From an uncultured Paracoccaceae bacterium (GTDB lineage: Bacteria; Pseudomonadota; Alphaproteobacteria; Rhodobacterales; Rhodobacteraceae), in assembly GCA_947499635.1 (NCBI GenBank), contig CANMPD010000010.1, positions 1-64,000 on the forward strand: a stretch of DNA of 64,000 bases, in the 5' to 3' direction. The translations under genes were made by a program, and so were the position numbers. This document shows, in pieces, positions 26,136-35,960 of this stretch; positions within the stretch are counted from its first letter, which is position 1; every line of letters begins with the position of its first letter. A model generated the notes under the pieces. That model had not been told where the DNA came from. It saw nothing but the letters and a program-made list of their open reading frames with translations, and ran no database searches.

Positions 26136-26158
26136 GATATGTCCTGCGGCCCAATAAT

Positions 26159-26995
26159 TCAGTTCGTTGCGATATTCAGGCTTTCGATCAGATTATTCAA
26201 CACCAGAAAGTCACCTACCACGTCACATTCTGATACAGGAATCTGTAAATCAATATTATTGAGGCTGTTATTACGATACTGCCTCACATGAACAGGGATT
26301 ACCCGACCGCAATTCATAGCAGTAACTTCAGTCTCAATTGAGAGATGGACATGCCCCTTCCGCGAGGCTTGGTATGGTGCACTATAAATTTGGACCATTT
26401 GCGCGTGATCATGTATAGGCTGTCCTAATACCGTCAACGTACCTTGCCCTGTCGCGGCCTGCGCCCATACGTGGCCAAAATCTCCATATGTTGCATCATA
26501 TTCTAACGCATGCAGTTCAAATCCAGATCCGATTGAAAATTGCATAGCCACCCGTTCAATATTATTCAGACCTTCAACAAGCACAGCTGTAGAGATCTCA
26601 GGGGCATGAGAAAAATTTGCTGTAAAGACAGCATTTTTAGTCATCGCGGGTATTTCAAGTTTCAGCAGCCCTGTATCATCCAAGACTTCACTAAACACCA
26701 AATCGCTATGATGCAGCGTTACCCATTCATTCGCCAAGCATGGCGCGCTTATCTGAAGCACAACGATAGCATCATCTTGCACCTCAGCAGCCATCTCAGG
26801 TTTACAGACCGGCTCTGCTACAGCGCGCCCGTCACGCCCTAGTGTAGGTATACCAAAAGCTGTTGACGTATAAGAAATCTCAGACAGTGTGGCTTGATGT
26901 CCTGCATACGTATTGTGTTTATGTACAAAAAAACCAGACGCCAGTGTAAACACCGTCGCAGTTGCCATCACCCAAGCTTTTGTATTTGATAACAT
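26159..26995 (-). CDS. Uncharacterised secreted or membrane-anchored protein
   Basis: I do not recognise this 278-residue protein. The ATG at 26995 has GGGGG just upstream; the longer frame adds 15 codons without support. An N-terminal hydrophobic segment (about residues 7-24) is followed by basic HKH, suggesting a signal anchor or signal peptide. The rest is rich in beta-strand-type sequence. It has Cys residues at intervals (CKPEM, APCLANEW, MNCGRVIP, SECDVVGD) that could form two periplasmic disulfides. It lies between secA and the PstS/OmpA fusion on the same strand, separated from secA by a terminator and 23 bp from the fusion gene. The two may share a transcript. Confidence 0.7.
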   Translation of the reverse strand: MLSNTKAWVMATATVFTLASGFFVHKHNTYAGHQATLSEISYTSTAFGIPTLGRDGRAVAEPVCKPEMAAEVQDDAIVVLQISAPCLANEWVTLHHSDLVFSEVLDDTGLLKLEIPAMTKNAVFTANFSHAPEISTAVLVEGLNNIERVAMQFSIGSGFELHALEYDATYGDFGHVWAQAATGQGTLTVLGQPIHDHAQMVQIYSAPYQASRKGHVHLSIETEVTAMNCGRVIPVHVRQYRNNSLNNIDLQIPVSECDVVGDFLVLNNLIESLNIATN

Positions 26996-27061
26996 GACAC
27001 CCCCAAAACCCAGATAGAGCTGAGAGGAACCTGCGGACAAGGGCAGACTAAATTGTGTCAG

Positions 27062-27107
27062 AAAACCGCTGAGACTTTGGTATGATATTAAAAATCTCAG
27101 CGGTTTT
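27062..27107 (-). terminator. Terminator behind secA
   Basis: AAAACCGCTGAGA and TCTCAGCGGTTTT form a 13-bp stem around about 20 bases, with T-rich bases on either side. It begins 15 bp behind the secA stop and separates secA from the secreted-protein gene. Confidence 0.8.
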
Positions 27108-27121
27108 TAGTAAATATGTGC

Positions 27122-29815
27122 TTATGTTAAGCGGCCGTGGCAATGTTTGAATTTTTTGCCTGTCCCACATGGGCACTTGTCATTACGCGACGGATTTCCC
27201 CATGTTGACGGATCATTTTCATCAAAACCTTCTAGGGGCTCTTCTATGATCTCGGGCTTTTTCACCGGAGCTTGCGCTTGTAACGCGGCTTGGCGCTCTG
27301 CCATCTCCAACATCATCTGGCGTTGCTCTTCTTCGTTCATAGCACGAACACGTGATAGCTGTTGTGTTACAGTTTCACGCAATCCATCAAGCATCCCCTC
27401 AAAGAGTTGGAAGCTCTCGTTCTTATACTCATTTAGTGGATCACGTTGCGCATAGCCGCGAAACCCAACCACAGAACGCAGGTGTTCAAGCGTCAGCAAG
27501 TGTTCACGCCATTTACCATCGATCGCTTGCAGCAAAACCTGCTTTTCGATGTTTCGCATACCTTCATCGCCAAAAGCAGCGGCTTTTTGCGCCATCAATT
27601 CATCTGAAGCGATGACCAAACGCTCGCGAATTTGCTCGTCGTCCACACCTTCTTCTGCAGCCCATTCCTCTACAGGAGCGTCGATGTTTAAATTTTCCCT
27701 TACCGCATTTTTCAGACCAGCGGTGTCCCACTGCTCTGCATATGTGTTGGGGGGCATGTACATATCCAAGAGATCATCAATGACCTCGTGACGCATGTCT
27801 GTGACGATCTCAGCACTATCTTCGGCTGCCATGATTTCACGACGTTGGTTGAAGATCACCTTACGCTGTTCGTTCATCACGTCATCGAACTTGAGCACGT
27901 TTTTACGCATGTCAAAGTTGCGACCTTCGACCTTGGCTTGCGCACGTTCCAAGGACTTGTTCACCCACGGGTGCACAATCGCTTCGCCTTCTTTCATGCC
28001 CAGTGTCGACAGAATTTTGTCGAGACGCTCAGATCCGAAAATACGCATCAAGTCATCTTCTAGGCTCAGATAAAACCGGGTAATGCCCGGATCACCTTGC
28101 CGGCCGGAACGACCACGCAGCTGGTTATCAATACGGCGACTTTCATGACGCTCAGACGCCAGAACACATAACCCGCCCGCAGCTAGAACCTTTTCCTTTT
28201 CCGTTGCGTGCTTGGCCTCTTCTGACGCACGCAGTTCAGCTGGGTCAACATCCGGATTGGTTTCAAGCGCGTCCATCACTTTCAACTCAATATTGCCGCC
28301 CAACTGAATATCAGTCCCACGGCCCGCCATATTGGTCGCAATAGTAACGGCTCCGAAATGTCCTGCTTCAGCGACAATCTTAGCTTCTTGCTCGTGATGG
28401 CGTGCGTTTAAAACATTATGGGCGATGCCTTCTTTTTCAAGCATCTGGCTAAGAAGTTCCGATTTTTCAATCGATGTCGTACCAAGTAAGACGGGTTGGC
28501 CTTTTTCATGGGCCACCTTAGCATCACCAATCATGGCCTGATATTTTTCCATCGCCGTACGATAGACTGCATCATCCTCATCAACTCGCGCGATAGGACG
28601 GTTGGTTGGGACCTCAACCACACCCAAGCCATAGATTTCGGCGAATTCTTCCGCTTCTGTCATCGCTGTCCCAGTCATACCAGACAGTTTGTCGTATAGA
28701 CGGAAATAGTTTTGGAACGTTACGGACGCCAGTGTTGTGTTTTCTGGCTGAATTTTGACTTCTTCTTTGGCTTCTAGTGCCTGATGCAAACCGTCTGATA
28801 GACGACGTCCAGCCATCATACGGCCGGTGAATTCATCGATCAAAACCACATCACCATTGCGCACGATATAGTCTTTATCGCGCTGAAACAGTTTATGCGC
28901 CCGCAGCGCTTGGTTCACGTGATGAACAACCGTTGTGCTTTCCGGGTCATAAAGGCTTGCCCCGTCTTCCAATAAACCAGCTGTCAAAAGCTGTTGCTCT
29001 AGGAACTCATTCCCAGCCTCAGTAAACGTCACACCACGTGTTTTTTCGTCCAACTCAAAATGATCATCCGACAATGTCGGTATCAACTTATCAATGGTGC
29101 TATACAATTCCGAACGATCTTCGGCAGGCCCGGAAATAATAAGCGGCGTACGTGCCTCATCAATGAGGATCGAATCTACTTCATCGACGATGGCAAAGTT
29201 GTGATATTTCTGAAAAACCTGATCCAGCGAAGGTTTCATATTATCGCGAAGATAATCAAACCCAAGTTCGTTGTTCGTAGCATATGTGATGTCGCAATTA
29301 TATGCTGTCATTTTGTCAGACTCAGGTTGGCCAGACCAGATCACACCCGTTGTCATACCAAGCGCGTCAAAAACCTTGCTCATCCATTCACTGTCACGTT
29401 TAGCCAGGTACTCGTTGACCGTAACAACGTGAACACCTTTGCCGGTCAACGCGTTCAGATACGCTGGAAATGTCGCAACAAGCGTTTTCCCCTCGCCGGT
29501 TTTCATCTCCGAAATATTACCTTGATGTAGGAAAATACCCCCCATCAACTGCGTATCAAATGCACGCAGACCAAGTGCACGCTTCGCGGCTTCTCGCACG
29601 TTGGCAAAAGCCTCCGGCACCAGATCATCTAGTACTTCACCATCAAGCGCACGCTTTCGCAGCTCTTCGGTTTTATCCTTCAGCCCTTGATCACTGAGTT
29701 TTTCAAACTCCGACTCCAGCGCATTGATTTCTACAATCAACGGTCTTGTCGCCTTGATCTTACGGTCATTCGGTGTTCCGAAAACCTTTTTGGCGAGAGT
29801 TCCGATACCCAGCAT
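27122..29815 (-). CDS. secA: Preprotein translocase ATPase SecA
   Basis: SecA pushes unfolded preproteins through SecYEG. The start is the ATG at 29815 ([20 protein letters not shown]) behind GGAG; the longest frame adds 21 unlikely codons. The 897-residue protein has Walker [34 protein letters not shown], the second nucleotide fold with [14 protein letters not shown], and RSGRQGDPG. The zinc-binding C-terminus is [13 protein letters not shown]. Domain order and length are normal. It is divergent from a PpiC-type foldase gene, whose product acts on exported proteins. Confidence 0.97.
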   Translation of the reverse strand: MLGIGTLAKKVFGTPNDRKIKATRPLIVEINALESEFEKLSDQGLKDKTEELRKRALDGEVLDDLVPEAFANVREAAKRALGLRAFDTQLMGGIFLHQGNISEMKTGEGKTLVATFPAYLNALTGKGVHVVTVNEYLAKRDSEWMSKVFDALGMTTGVIWSGQPESDKMTAYNCDITYATNNELGFDYLRDNMKPSLDQVFQKYHNFAIVDEVDSILIDEARTPLIISGPAEDRSELYSTIDKLIPTLSDDHFELDEKTRGVTFTEAGNEFLEQQLLTAGLLEDGASLYDPESTTVVHHVNQALRAHKLFQRDKDYIVRNGDVVLIDEFTGRMMAGRRLSDGLHQALEAKEEVKIQPENTTLASVTFQNYFRLYDKLSGMTGTAMTEAEEFAEIYGLGVVEVPTNRPIARVDEDDAVYRTAMEKYQAMIGDAKVAHEKGQPVLLGTTSIEKSELLSQMLEKEGIAHNVLNARHHEQEAKIVAEAGHFGAVTIATNMAGRGTDIQLGGNIELKVMDALETNPDVDPAELRASEEAKHATEKEKVLAAGGLCVLASERHESRRIDNQLRGRSGRQGDPGITRFYLSLEDDLMRIFGSERLDKILSTLGMKEGEAIVHPWVNKSLERAQAKVEGRNFDMRKNVLKFDDVMNEQRKVIFNQRREIMAAEDSAEIVTDMRHEVIDDLLDMYMPPNTYAEQWDTAGLKNAVRENLNIDAPVEEWAAEEGVDDEQIRERLVIASDELMAQKAAAFGDEGMRNIEKQVLLQAIDGKWREHLLTLEHLRSVVGFRGYAQRDPLNEYKNESFQLFEGMLDGLRETVTQQLSRVRAMNEEEQRQMMLEMAERQAALQAQAPVKKPEIIEEPLEGFDENDPSTWGNPSRNDKCPCGTGKKFKHCHGRLT

Positions 29816-29924
29816 GTGCGCTCCAAAAATCTTGTTACGTGCCTTATTACGAGGCAGGGTTGCCCGTTCCTCTCTCAACCCATAGATAAGGAGGGAAAGA
29901 CGGACCTGCCACCGGCCTCATCTG

Positions 29925-29953
29925 GATGTAAGGGGCCGGAAAATCAGTGTCAA
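29925..29953 (-). promoter_or_regulatory. Candidate sigma-70 promoter of secA
   Basis: On the minus strand a consensus -35 TTGACA (29953-29948) is followed after 17 bp by TACATC (29930-29925), about 110 bp ahead of the secA start. The -35 is perfect and the -10 is weak. Confidence 0.5.
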
Positions 29954-29992
29954 CGCCACGCCATGTCACGGCTCGTATATAGGAAGCTTTCC

Positions 29993-30886
29993 ATGCTCAA
30001 ACATCCCACTTTTTTGACAGCTGCCCTACTTGCACTAGGTTTATCTGTAAACACAGTCTATGCAGAGGAGCCTGAAACAACTTCAGAGCCCACTGCGGAA
30101 GCAAAAATCAACCACAGTGCCAACACCGTCATAGCGGTTGTGAATGGTGAAGACATAACTTTAGGGCACCTGATTCTCGCCCAAGCTGCACTACCAGAAC
30201 AGTATCGCACATTACCAGACGACGTTCTGTTTAACTTGCTTATTGAGCAGCTTATCCAACAGACCGTGCTAAAACAGCAGTTACATGGTGAGGTTCCTCA
30301 AGGCGTTAAATTTAGCATTGATAACCAATCTAGATCTCTGCTCGCCGGGGAAGTAATTTCGCGTATCATGGCGAGTTCTCAAGACGAAGACGCCATTTAC
30401 GAAGCATATGAAGCGCGCTACTCAACACACTCAAGCGACAATGAATTCAACGCTTCGCATATTCTTGTTGAGACCGAAGAGCGTGCCAAAGAAGTCAAAG
30501 CAGAACTAGACTCGGGTGTTGACTTCGAAGTGATGGCAAAATCATCATCCATTGGTCCATCGGGTCCAAACGGCGGTGCACTCGGCTGGTTCGGTACTGG
30601 TCAAATGGTTCCGGAGTTCGAGAATGCCGTGCTTGAGATGCGTTCGGGTGATATTTCAAACCCCGTACAAACACAATTTGGTTGGCACGTAATCAAACTA
30701 AATGATCGTCGCAAGATATCTGCACCCGAGTTTGACGAAGTTCGCGAACAATTGGCGCAAGAAATCGCTCAACAAGCCGTCGAAGATCGCCTCAGCCAAC
30801 TCACAACAGATGCTGAGGTTGAACGCCCTGAGATTGAAAATTTCGATCCAGCGGTCATGCGCGACCTCACCATCGTTCAACAATAA
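29993..30886 (+). CDS. Periplasmic PpiC-type peptidyl-prolyl isomerase
   Basis: This is a parvulin-type foldase expected to assist exported proteins. I chose the ATG at 29993 with AGGAAG six bases upstream; the long frame upstream is antisense to secA. The 297-residue protein has a Sec signal peptide (MLKHPTFLTAALLALGLSVN, cleavage about TVYAEE) and a SurA-like N-terminal helical part. The parvulin domain spans about residues 150-245, with NEFNASHILVETEERAKEV, GPSGPNGGALGWFGTGQMV and QFGWHVIKLNDRR. argJ begins 12 bp behind it, so the two probably share a transcript. Confidence 0.9.
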   Translation: MLKHPTFLTAALLALGLSVNTVYAEEPETTSEPTAEAKINHSANTVIAVVNGEDITLGHLILAQAALPEQYRTLPDDVLFNLLIEQLIQQTVLKQQLHGEVPQGVKFSIDNQSRSLLAGEVISRIMASSQDEDAIYEAYEARYSTHSSDNEFNASHILVETEERAKEVKAELDSGVDFEVMAKSSSIGPSGPNGGALGWFGTGQMVPEFENAVLEMRSGDISNPVQTQFGWHVIKLNDRRKISAPEFDEVREQLAQEIAQQAVEDRLSQLTTDAEVERPEIENFDPAVMRDLTIVQQ

Positions 30887-30898
30887 GAGAATTCGCCC

Positions 30899-32122
30899 AT
30901 GGCAAGTCTTCCTATCTCCCCACTTGCACCAGATCATTTTCCTGATCTGCCCGTTATTCCAGGTGTAAAATTCTCATCAGCTGCTGCTGGGGTAAAATAC
31001 CAAAATCGTGACGATGTTATGCTGGCCGTCATGGATCCCGGAACGTCAGTTGCAGGTGTTTTTACACAATCTGCAACACGATCCGCGCCCGTTCTGGATT
31101 GCCAAATCAAGTTAGGTGATGATCCTAGTCACGGTGCGGCATTTTTAGTGAACTCAGGAAATTCCAACGCCTTTACAGGCCATTATGGTCAAAAATCAGT
31201 GGAGGATATTACCTCTGCAGTTGCAGAGGTAACGGGATTTCCGAAAACTCGTATATTCACAGCCTCAACCGGCGTTATTGGGGAGCCATTGCCCCACGAT
31301 AAGATCACTGCAAAGATCCTGGATCTGAATGCTTCGCTTTGCGAAGGTAAAATTCAGGACGCCGCACATGCGATAATGACGACAGACACCTTTGCAAAAG
31401 GAGCAGAGGCAACGGTAGAGATCGACGGGAAAAAGGTTTCAATTGCAGGCATTGCAAAAGGGTCCGGTATGATCGCCCCCGATATGGCGACAATGTTGGT
31501 CTACATCTTTACAGATGCCATTTACGAGCAAGACGCGTTACAAAATCTGCTGCTTAAGCTCACGAATAAGACCTTTAACTGCATAACCGTAGACAGCGAC
31601 ACCTCGACCTCAGATAGCTTAATGGTTGCGGCAACCGGAGCATCAGGCGCAGACGCGACTGACAATGAATCCTTTGAACGTGCGCTCCAAGTTGTCATGA
31701 AGGACCTGTCTCATCAGGTTGTTCGCGATGGTGAAGGGGCAACCAAGTTCGTTGAAATTCAAATCACCGGCGCGCAGAATAATGTAGATGCCAAAAAGCA
31801 TGGCATGTCGATAGCCAACTCTCCTTTGGTTAAAACGGCAATCGCGGGTGAAGATCCCAATTGGGGTCGCATTGTCATGGCTATCGGTAAATCAGGGGCA
31901 GCTGCAGATCGTGATCTATTATCCATCTCTTTTGGAGATGTGTTGGTTGCAGAGAATGGTTGGGTCTCGCCTACATACCAAGAAGAAGACGGTGTCGAAC
32001 ATATGAAGCAACAAGATATCATCCTCAAAGTTGACCTCGGTCTCGGAGATGGGTGTTGCACTGTTTGGACCTGTGATTTGACGCATCAATATATTTCCAT
32101 CAACGCAGATTACAGATCATGA
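30899..32122 (+). CDS. argJ: Bifunctional ornithine acetyltransferase / N-acetylglutamate synthase ArgJ
   Basis: ArgJ transfers the acetyl group from N-acetylornithine to glutamate, and in bifunctional forms also makes N-acetylglutamate from acetyl-CoA, in arginine synthesis. The 407-residue precursor self-cleaves before the Thr in KGSGMIAPDMATMLV (about residue 196). The Thr-Thr-Asp segment IMTTDTFAKGAEAT and the C-terminal GEDPNWGRIVMAIGKSGA are present. It lies between a foldase gene and mutT, overlapping mutT by 4 bp. argG is in the same window but not in the same operon. Confidence 0.95.
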   Translation: MASLPISPLAPDHFPDLPVIPGVKFSSAAAGVKYQNRDDVMLAVMDPGTSVAGVFTQSATRSAPVLDCQIKLGDDPSHGAAFLVNSGNSNAFTGHYGQKSVEDITSAVAEVTGFPKTRIFTASTGVIGEPLPHDKITAKILDLNASLCEGKIQDAAHAIMTTDTFAKGAEATVEIDGKKVSIAGIAKGSGMIAPDMATMLVYIFTDAIYEQDALQNLLLKLTNKTFNCITVDSDTSTSDSLMVAATGASGADATDNESFERALQVVMKDLSHQVVRDGEGATKFVEIQITGAQNNVDAKKHGMSIANSPLVKTAIAGEDPNWGRIVMAIGKSGAAADRDLLSISFGDVLVAENGWVSPTYQEEDGVEHMKQQDIILKVDLGLGDGCCTVWTCDLTHQYISINADYRS

Positions 32123-32517
32123 AAACCGTTCTCGTCTCAGCAGTCGCACTTGTTGATGTTGATGGGCGTATCCTGTTAGCACAACGACCCCAAGGAAAAT
32201 CGATGGCCGGGTTGTGGGAGTTTCCCGGTGGAAAAATTGAAACAGGTGAAACACCTGAGGCTGCGCTGATCCGCGAATTACAGGAAGAGCTGGGTATTGA
32301 TACGTGGGCGAGCTGTCTCGCTCCTTTGACCTTTGCCAGTCATGCTTATGATACTTTCCACCTTTTGATGCCACTTTTCGTGTGCCGCAAATGGGATGGT
32401 GTCCCCAGCCCTAAAGAAGGGCAAACTTTGAAATGGGTCAAGGCCTCTAGCCTGCGGGATTATCCGATGCCTCCGGCAGATATACCTCTGATCCCAATTC
32501 TGCGAGATTGGTTATAG
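32119..32517 (+). CDS. mutT: 8-oxo-dGTP diphosphatase MutT (Nudix)
   Basis: MutT removes oxidised dGTP from the nucleotide pool to prevent A-to-C mutations. The 132-residue protein has the Nudix box GGKIETGETPEAALIRELQE followed by ELGI. It also has the MutT-type start VSAVALVDVDGRILLAQRPQ and a C-terminal LKWVKASSLRDYPMPPADIP. The length and the KSMAGLWEFPGGK segment match the MutT subfamily. It is translationally coupled to argJ through an ATGA overlap. A strong terminator follows. Confidence 0.93.
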   Translation: MKTVLVSAVALVDVDGRILLAQRPQGKSMAGLWEFPGGKIETGETPEAALIRELQEELGIDTWASCLAPLTFASHAYDTFHLLMPLFVCRKWDGVPSPKEGQTLKWVKASSLRDYPMPPADIPLIPILRDWL

Positions 32518-32669
32518 CTGACACCTCAATCGCAGACACATTCCGCTTTGACGTTCTTTATGAATTGTTAACGCTCCCGAAAAGGTGCTCGAAACCTTTT
32601 ATTAACCCTTATCACTGACTCTCAGGCTACCGGTCGCGTATTAGCGCTACATCACTCACGAACGCGACA

Positions 32670-32704
32670 AAAGGGAGAGGATCATTATCCTCTCCCTTTT
32701 TTTG
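32670..32704 (+). terminator. Intrinsic terminator behind argJ-mutT
   Basis: AAAGGGAGAGGAT and ATCCTCTCCCTTT form a 13-bp stem around CATT, followed by a T-run. It lies in the convergent gap between mutT and infB. The oligo-A on the other side lets it act in the infB direction as well. Confidence 0.92.
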
Positions 32705-32717
32705 GTCTTGTTCTATC

Positions 32718-32762
32718 ATTATAAAAAAGCCCCCATACCAACAGATATGATGGCCTTTATCA
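32718..32762 (-). terminator. Imperfect terminator behind infB
   Basis: Read on the minus strand, AAAGGCCATCATATC pairs imperfectly with GGTATGGGGGCTTT and is followed by T residues. It lies about 20 bp behind the infB stop. The mismatches make this a weak call. Confidence 0.45.
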
Positions 32763-32780
32763 ATCTATATGCAAAGATAC

Positions 32781-35300
32781 TTAGTCCAGAGTACGGACAA
32801 CTTCTTCGCGTTCAAAGATCTCGATGACATCATTTGGACGAATATCGTCGTAGTTATCAAATGCCATACCACATTCTTGTCCAGATTGAACCTCAGCCAC
32901 CTCGTCTTTGAAGCGCTTGAGGGTTTTCAACGTACCCTCGTGGATCACGACGTTATCGCGAAGCAGACGAACACCTGCCGAACGACGTGCAATCCCTTCG
33001 GTTACCAGACAACCTGCCACCTTACCGACATTGGAAACTTTAAAGACGTCTTTAATCTGTGCGTAGCCGATAAAGTTCTCTTTGATTTCCGCAGAAAGTA
33101 GACCAGATGCAGCAGCTTTAACATCATCAACAAGATCATAAATGACCGAGTAATAACGGATCTCTACGCCCTTCTGATTTGCAGTATTCCGCGCAGTTGC
33201 ATTGGCACGAACATTAAAGCCCATAACCGGCGCACCAGATGCTTCGGCCAGACCGATATCTGTTTCGGTAATAGCACCAACACCATAATGTAGCACGCGA
33301 ACACGGACTTCATCGTTGCCGATTTTTTCCATCGCCTGAACGATTGCTTCTGCTGAACCTTGAACGTCTGCTTTGACCAAGATCGGAAGTTCCGAGACAC
33401 TCTGATCATCTTTAGCTTTTTGCATAAGTTGCTCAAGAGTGGTTGCAGCACCAGCCGCAGCACGCTTTTCTTTAGCAGCGTGTTCGCGGTACTCTGCGAT
33501 CTCACGTGCCTGCGCCTCGGTATCCGTTACGTTTAGAACATCACCTGCTTCTGGTGTGCCGTTGAGACCAAGAACCTCAACTGGAACAGACGGACCTGCT
33601 TCTTTGACGCGTTCGCCCTGGTCATTGATCAGCGCACGAACCTTACCGTACTGCTCACCGACAACAAAGATATCGCCTTGGCGCAATGTCCCTTTTTGAA
33701 CCAGAACAGTTGCAACTGGACCACGACCAACATCAAGTTGTGCTTCGATAACAGCACCCTGTGCGGCACGATCTGGGTTTGCTTTGAGTTCAAGAACTTC
33801 AGCCTGCAGCGCAATCGCTTCAAGCAATTCGTCAAGACCCTGACCAGTGTGTGCAGAAACTTCTACGTCCTGTACCTCACCTGACATTGCTTCAACGATA
33901 ACTTCATGTTGAAGCAGCTCGGTGCGCACTTTGTTAGCATCCGCAGCAGGTTTATCGATTTTGTTGATCGCAACAATCATCGGGACGCCCGCAGCTTTCG
34001 CGTGGTTTATCGCCTCGATCGTTTGTGGCATGACAGAGTCATCCGCAGCAACCACCAAGACAACAATATCCGTAACCTGTGCACCACGTGAGCGCATCGA
34101 GGTAAACGCAGCGTGACCCGGTGTATCAAGGAACGACAGGACAGCGCCGGTATCAGTTGTTACCTGATACGCACCGATGTGCTGTGTAATCCCACCCGCT
34201 TCACCAGATACAACTTTTGCATTCCGAATTGCATCCAGAAGCGATGTTTTACCGTGGTCAACGTGGCCCATAATGGTGATGACAGGAGGACGGGATTGAA
34301 GCGTGTCTTCATCATCTTCAATATCCTGAATCACATCTTCCACGTCCGCATCTGAGACGCGCACCATTTTGTGACCAAACTCTTCAATGATCAACTCTGC
34401 AGTATCCGCATCCAAAGATTGGTTCTGCGTGACCATCATACCCATTTTCATGAGCGCTTTTACAACATCTGCGACCCGCTCAGCCATCCGGTTTGCCAGT
34501 TCAGAAACAACAATCGTTTCTGGCAACTGAACATCGCGAATTACCTTTTCACGCTCAACAGTGCCCATCGCTTTTTGGCGTGCGCGTTCTTGCTTGCGGC
34601 GCATAGAAGCAACGGAACGATGACGCCCGCCTTCACCACCGGTGGCTTGGCTCAGCGTGAGTTTCCCTGAACGACGACCTTCGTCACCACGATTCTTATT
34701 ACGACCGCGCTCTTCGCGTTCACGATCTGATTTACGTGGGGTCATACCCGCAGGGACAGGTTTATTTGCACCAGGTGCACCAGCAGTGCGAGGTCCCGCC
34801 GCAGCCGGTTCTGGTTTCTTCTTCTCTGCCGCAGCAGCAACTTTTTCAGCTGCCGCACGCTTAGACGCTTCTTCTGCTTCTTTACGCTGGCGCTCTTCTG
34901 CAGCTGCTTTTTCGCGTACACGTTCTTCAGCTTCACGCTGTTCGCGCTCTTTCGCATCTATCTCGGCACGGCGACGTTCACGTTCAGCAGCGCGTGCTTT
35001 TTCTTCGGCTTCGCGTGCCGCAATATCATCAGCTTCGCGTGCTTTCGCCGCTTGCAGTGCCTTTAGGCGGCGCGCCATTTCAGCATCAGTGATCCCACCA
35101 GGACGACGGGACGCATCACCACCCACACCAGAGCTGCCGCCCTTGGTCGCAGCCGGCTTAGACACGACGCGTTTGCGTTTGTGTTCTACCGCAACACTTT
35201 TGGTCCGCCCGTGGCTGAAACTTTGTTTCACATTTCCAGACCGAGGACCGGTCCCACCACCACGTACACCAAGTGTTTTTTTGCCGTCACTATCGCTCAT
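32781..35300 (-). CDS. infB: Translation initiation factor IF-2
   Basis: IF-2 is the GTPase that places initiator tRNA on the 30S subunit and promotes subunit joining. The 839-residue protein has a long, charged, Ala/Arg/Glu-rich N-terminal region (about 1-240, predicted coiled coil). The GTPase domain follows with G1 [10 protein letters not shown]3 DTPGHAAFT and G4 NKIDK, then domains II-IV ending [18 protein letters not shown]. It is the last gene of rimP-nusA-ylxR-infB, 8 bp behind the ylxR gene. Confidence 0.97.
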   Translation of the reverse strand: MSDSDGKKTLGVRGGGTGPRSGNVKQSFSHGRTKSVAVEHKRKRVVSKPAATKGGSSGVGGDASRRPGGITDAEMARRLKALQAAKAREADDIAAREAEEKARAAERERRRAEIDAKEREQREAEERVREKAAAEERQRKEAEEASKRAAAEKVAAAAEKKKPEPAAAGPRTAGAPGANKPVPAGMTPRKSDREREERGRNKNRGDEGRRSGKLTLSQATGGEGGRHRSVASMRRKQERARQKAMGTVEREKVIRDVQLPETIVVSELANRMAERVADVVKALMKMGMMVTQNQSLDADTAELIIEEFGHKMVRVSDADVEDVIQDIEDDEDTLQSRPPVITIMGHVDHGKTSLLDAIRNAKVVSGEAGGITQHIGAYQVTTDTGAVLSFLDTPGHAAFTSMRSRGAQVTDIVVLVVAADDSVMPQTIEAINHAKAAGVPMIVAINKIDKPAADANKVRTELLQHEVIVEAMSGEVQDVEVSAHTGQGLDELLEAIALQAEVLELKANPDRAAQGAVIEAQLDVGRGPVATVLVQKGTLRQGDIFVVGEQYGKVRALINDQGERVKEAGPSVPVEVLGLNGTPEAGDVLNVTDTEAQAREIAEYREHAAKEKRAAAGAATTLEQLMQKAKDDQSVSELPILVKADVQGSAEAIVQAMEKIGNDEVRVRVLHYGVGAITETDIGLAEASGAPVMGFNVRANATARNTANQKGVEIRYYSVIYDLVDDVKAAASGLLSAEIKENFIGYAQIKDVFKVSNVGKVAGCLVTEGIARRSAGVRLLRDNVVIHEGTLKTLKRFKDEVAEVQSGQECGMAFDNYDDIRPNDVIEIFEREEVVRTLD

Positions 35301-35308
35301 AAAGCTAC

Positions 35309-35926
35309 TTATCCTTCCGTGCGGCCCGTGCCGCCCATTTCCCGCAAACCCTGCAATCGCTGGGCTTCCTCTACAACACGTTGACTGAGTCCACCAGAGG
35401 CGAGAGCGGCATGTATAACGGTTTCACGTCCAAATGCCATGCCAAGTTCATCTGCTGTCATACAACCAATGTATTTGCCCCTATGGGGCGTACTTAATTT
35501 TGACTTGCCCCGCCCTGATCCATCAATCGCTTGAATCAAAACACGGGCTTCTTCTTTGATCAGCCAATCCTTGACTTTTTCATAGCCAGAGACCGCATCA
35601 CCGGATTTGCGCGCCAAACTGATTAAATCAACCGTACGGCGTAAAACCTGTCGCTCGACTTCAGCAGTCAGTCCTTCTGGCACAGTCACCTGCGCTTTGA
35701 AACCACGTGCAAAAGCCTTTTTCTTGATCACTATATTCAACGCATCCTGGGTAGACGTCACATACACACCGCGGCCAGGCAGTTTATTCATGACATCCGG
35801 CACGACCTGATCATCTGGTCCAACGACAAACCGAATAAGACCCTCTTTGGGCTGAGTCTCACCGGTGGCGAGACATTTTCTCTCTGCCCCGTCGGACCGA
35901 TCTTTTTGTGCGCCACCGCGTGCCAT
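35309..35926 (-). CDS. ylxR: YlxR-type RNA-binding protein with L7Ae-like C-terminus
   Basis: The 205-residue protein combines an N-terminal YlxR (DUF448) domain with a ribosomal L7Ae-like domain. The YlxR part has [20 protein letters not shown], then [10 protein letters not shown]. The L7Ae-like part (about 105-195) has [19 protein letters not shown] and AGM-type [20 protein letters not shown]. Both parts suggest RNA binding. Such proteins occur between nusA and infB in alphaproteobacteria, but their exact role is not settled. It lies 34 bp behind nusA. Confidence 0.88.
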   Translation of the reverse strand: MARGGAQKDRSDGAERKCLATGETQPKEGLIRFVVGPDDQVVPDVMNKLPGRGVYVTSTQDALNIVIKKKAFARGFKAQVTVPEGLTAEVERQVLRRTVDLISLARKSGDAVSGYEKVKDWLIKEEARVLIQAIDGSGRGKSKLSTPHRGKYIGCMTADELGMAFGRETVIHAALASGGLSQRVVEEAQRLQGLREMGGTGRTEG

Positions 35927-35960
35927 CTAATTCCCCAAAATCTCTAACAGAAAAAGCCTG

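Noticed and set aside
29687-29992. Upstream extension of the PpiC-type gene
   Set aside because: This part is antisense to the secA 5' end and lies ahead of a clear signal peptide with its own ribosome-binding site at 29993.
34642-35388. Long plus-strand open frame (about 248 codons) opposite infB
   Set aside because: It is the antisense of the Ala/Arg/Glu-rich part of IF-2; the product is a biased Ser/Arg/Pro string with no family features or ribosome-binding site.
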